Shown: in pieces, positions 62,437 through 64,000 of the stretch | Position numbering within the stretch: the stretch's first letter is position 1 | Layout: every line of letters starts with the position of its first letter | Assembly: GCA_964421085.1 (NCBI GenBank) | Contig: CAYQVO010000008.1 | Location: 41,132-105,131 of the forward strand | Reading direction: 5' to 3' | Source of the DNA: CAYQVO01 sp964421085 | GTDB taxonomy: Bacteria; Bdellovibrionota_C; UBA2361; CAYQVO01 | Length of the DNA stretch: 64,000 nt | Notes under the pieces: model-generated | What the model saw: only the letters and a program-made list of their open reading frames with translations | Told to the model about the DNA's origin: nothing | The model's database searches: none | Made by a program: the position numbers and the translations under genes

Positions 62437-62969
62437 GCGGCTTTTTTCTGCGACTTCCTCCTGAAATGCGCCTCCTTCGCCCGGTGACTTCTGACGGCAT
62501 GAAGCCACCCGCCTTTTCTAATCCACTGATTGAGTTCCTTCGTTCGAGGATGTCTTTTCTCGAGCCGTTTGAACTCCGGACCGTGATATTTCATTTCGCC
62601 TTTCGACGCTCTTACCTGATCAGCGAGCACAGCGTGGCACATCTCATGATAAAGCAGCACCGGCAGCCACTGCTCGCACTCAGGTGTGCTCAGCTCTTTC
62701 GCGACGTTGATTCTGAGCAAAGTGGAATTGCATGAAGCAAGCGTTCTAAGCTGCCGGCGGGTGCTCCATCCGACTGTGTATTCGTTCAGCCCCGGAATGG
62801 ACGGAAAATACTCCTCCTGCAGTTGACGCCACACTGCTTCAAGCCTCGAATCGCCGGGCCTGAGCGCCCGCCGGCGCTTCTTCGGCTCGAGTTCGACCGG
62901 CTCCGGGAATGCGGCGCCCCGGATCAGAGAGATTGCTTTGGAGAAGAGATCGAGCTGAAGAAACCGCAT
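62433..62969 (-). CDS. SprT-like zinc-metalloprotease domain protein
   Basis: 178 residues from ATG 62969 (MRFLQLDLFSKAISL). The zinc-binding LLYHEMCHAVLAD (HExxH) and downstream YHGPEFKRLEKRHP are the SprT/Spartan pattern (HxxxF/W after HExxH). SprT-like proteases in eukaryotes cut DNA-protein crosslinks; bacterial members are poorly studied. The basic C-terminus (RSHRAKEAHFRRKSQKKAA) would suit DNA binding, which is inference. It is translationally coupled with the phosphoesterase gene. Confidence 0.85.
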   Translation of the reverse strand: MRFLQLDLFSKAISLIRGAAFPEPVELEPKKRRRALRPGDSRLEAVWRQLQEEYFPSIPGLNEYTVGWSTRRQLRTLASCNSTLLRINVAKELSTPECEQWLPVLLYHEMCHAVLADQVRASKGEMKYHGPEFKRLEKRHPRTKELNQWIRKGGWLHAVRSHRAKEAHFRRKSQKKAA

Positions 62970-63115
62970 GAAAGAAATTGTAGCAGGTGATCCGGAAAAC
63001 AAAAACCTCCCGGATTTTCAGTAGTCTGGCACGGCGGGAGAAAGCCGCGACGAAAACGGGAGCTGATGCATCTAATTTTCCAGCAGCGCGATTCTTTATG
63101 GCAGGAGACAATACC

Positions 63116-63442
63116 GTGGATCAGAACAAGGCTCTTAACTCCCTTCTCGAATGTGCAGACTTGATAGCAATGCTCGATGATCTTATGGCTTCGAAAAATG
63201 GCAGCTCCGCAGCGAGCGTGTCGGGTGTGCGAATCACTCTCAGAAACATCAGGGAGCATATTCTTGCCGGGCATGATTCGCTCGCGCAGATTTTGATTTC
63301 GAAGAAGGCGCCTGAAACTGCCGCCGCAGCTCAGAGCAATGGAATAACTTCTGTTCAATCAGTAGTTCAACAGGCGCAGAATCCAGCGTTTCAGAGAAAA
63401 GACCTCAGAGCCACAATCGAGAAAGTTCTCGACAATTCCTGA
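63116..63442 (+). CDS. Hypothetical protein, 108 residues
   Basis: The GTG at 63116 is chosen because AGGAG lies eight bases upstream; an ATG at 63098 would add six residues. The predicted product begins MDQNKALNSLLECADLIAML, is largely helical, and ends DLRATIEKVLDNS. I do not recognise a family and there is no signal peptide. It is convergent with the 66-residue charged protein (adjacent stops) and divergent from the SprT-like gene. Confidence 0.6.
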   Translation: MDQNKALNSLLECADLIAMLDDLMASKNGSSAASVSGVRITLRNIREHILAGHDSLAQILISKKAPETAAAAQSNGITSVQSVVQQAQNPAFQRKDLRATIEKVLDNS

Positions 63443-63643
63443 TTACAGAAGATCGTCGTCCCACGTGGTGCGCGTGTTTCCTTCTTTCTTCTGCTGACCA
63501 GCCGGCGGTTTGTCTTTCTGCTCTTCACCGTTCGACACGCTTTTTTCGAGTTTGTTCCGGAGCTTGTTCAGAATCTCCTTTTCCTTTTTCTCGAAAAAAT
63601 CCTCCTCTTGAGCTTTTTGTTTTTTCTTCCACACGTCTTTCAT
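63443..63643 (-). CDS. Small highly charged hypothetical protein
   Basis: 66 residues (MKDVWKKKQKAQEEDFFEKK), about half charged residues, a likely long helix followed by a disordered tail ending TRTTWDDDLL. AAGGAG sits just before the ATG, with tight spacing. No family recognised; it abuts the neighbouring hypothetical gene tail to tail. Confidence 0.5.
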   Translation of the reverse strand: MKDVWKKKQKAQEEDFFEKKEKEILNKLRNKLEKSVSNGEEQKDKPPAGQQKKEGNTRTTWDDDLL

Positions 63644-63789
63644 CGCTCCTTGCCCTTATTACCAGTAAATCATGTCGCAGGGTGCTTTCATAGTGGATAG
63701 AACATCGATTCGGAGGCGTTCGAAGGGCAGAAAAAGGGGTCATTTGACATTGTTACGGCTTTTACTCTATTAATTGGAATCTCGGTTTT

Positions 63790-63842
63790 GCGGGTGTAGC
63801 TCCATCCTTCGCCCTTGCTTCGCAAGGTGCTTCGGATGGCGA
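63790..63842 (+). repeat. tRNA-Gly 5' fragment followed by a hairpin repeat
   Basis: GCGGGTGTAGCTC at 63790-63802 is identical to the first 13 bases of the tRNA-Gly gene 80 bases downstream. It runs directly into a hairpin: CCATCC pairs with GGATGG, and CCTTGC with GCAAGG inside it, within 63803-63840. It looks like a truncated tRNA copy cut by, or built around, a REP-like hairpin. Confidence 0.6.
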
Positions 63843-63869
63843 GCAGTGCCGTCATAGAAAATTTCAGGT

Positions 63870-63943
63870 GCGGGTGTAGCTCAGCTGGCTAGAGCGCTAC
63901 CTTGCCAAGGTAGATGTCGAGAGTTCGAATCTCTTCACCCGCT
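63870..63943 (+). tRNA. tRNA-Gly (anticodon GCC)
   Basis: Complete cloverleaf: acceptor GCGGGTG with CACCCGC, D-arm TAGCTCAGCTGGCTAGAGC, anticodon stem CTACC/GGTAG around loop TTGCCAA, T-arm GAGAGTTCGAATCTCTT. GCC reads GGC and GGT. No CCA is encoded. A run of seven Ts follows directly (63943-63949) and may help termination. Confidence 0.96.
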
Positions 63944-64000
63944 TTTTTTCCCGCTCGGCGCTCGTGCCCAGGGGCTGCCGCCCCTCGCTTCGCTTCACCC

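Overview
The window looks like a scaffold from the chromosome of an uncultivated diderm (Gram-negative-type) bacterium. Outer-membrane signs are a Kdo2-lipid A acyltransferase (LpxL/HtrB type), both LPS-export permeases LptF and LptG, a Pal lipoprotein and two further lipoproteins. FliG implies a flagellar motor, Dxs the MEP isoprenoid pathway, and SufB the SUF iron-sulphur system. No 16S rRNA or other decisive marker is present, so I do not assign a phylum. Two runs of N (100 and 10 bases), at least two single-base frameshifts in otherwise convincing genes, and a repeat-edge gap show a draft or metagenome assembly.

Layout. 1-7.1 kb: the 3' end of sufB, a copper P-type ATPase, a secreted thermolysin-like protease with a Pro/Thr linker (broken by the 100-N gap) and a small secreted protein. 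7.2-17.7 kb: an accessory-looking block made of a 1955-residue fusion of an M48 peptidase and an ABC1/UbiB-type kinase, a two-gene operon with an atypical kinase-like protein, and a divergent pair encoding a tandem-MarR regulator and a GNAT-like protein. 17.7-21.5 kb: a methyltransferase, a decayed insertion sequence with terminal inverted repeats, and an Eco57I-type adenine methylase whose stop codon lies at the element edge. 21.5-31.2 kb: lipid A acyltransferase, a GT39-like membrane glycosyltransferase, tRNA-Glu and tRNA-Gln, two lipoproteins, an ABC exporter, trmB and thiN. 31.6-35.4 kb: alpha-glucan genes (glycogen-synthase-like GT, GH57, GH43-like). 35.4-43.2 kb: fliG, an AmgK-like sugar kinase, a glycosyltransferase/methyltransferase-like fusion, a MurU-like nucleotidyltransferase, an HDOD-like protein and an SGNH hydrolase. 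43.3-53.6 kb: EF-hand protein, ssb, a DUF5710-like small protein, dxs, pal, M20 dipeptidase, rarA, dam-like methylase and a polyprenyl-phosphate sugar transferase. 53.7-63.9 kb: a canonical UbiB kinase, rplM-rpsI, a eukaryotic-type hexokinase, deoC, lptG/lptF, rpsU, a Tat-exported phosphoesterase, an SprT-like protein and tRNA-Gly.

Most of the window is ordinary core metabolism and envelope biogenesis. The part least explained by known systems is the 7.2-17.7 kb block: two unusual kinase-fold proteins, a protease-kinase fusion and a fused double-MarR regulator with a possible palindromic operator. I treat it as a candidate uncharacterised regulatory or proteostasis module; its working as one system is inference. 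I saw no CRISPR array, prophage, or complete restriction-modification or other defence system.
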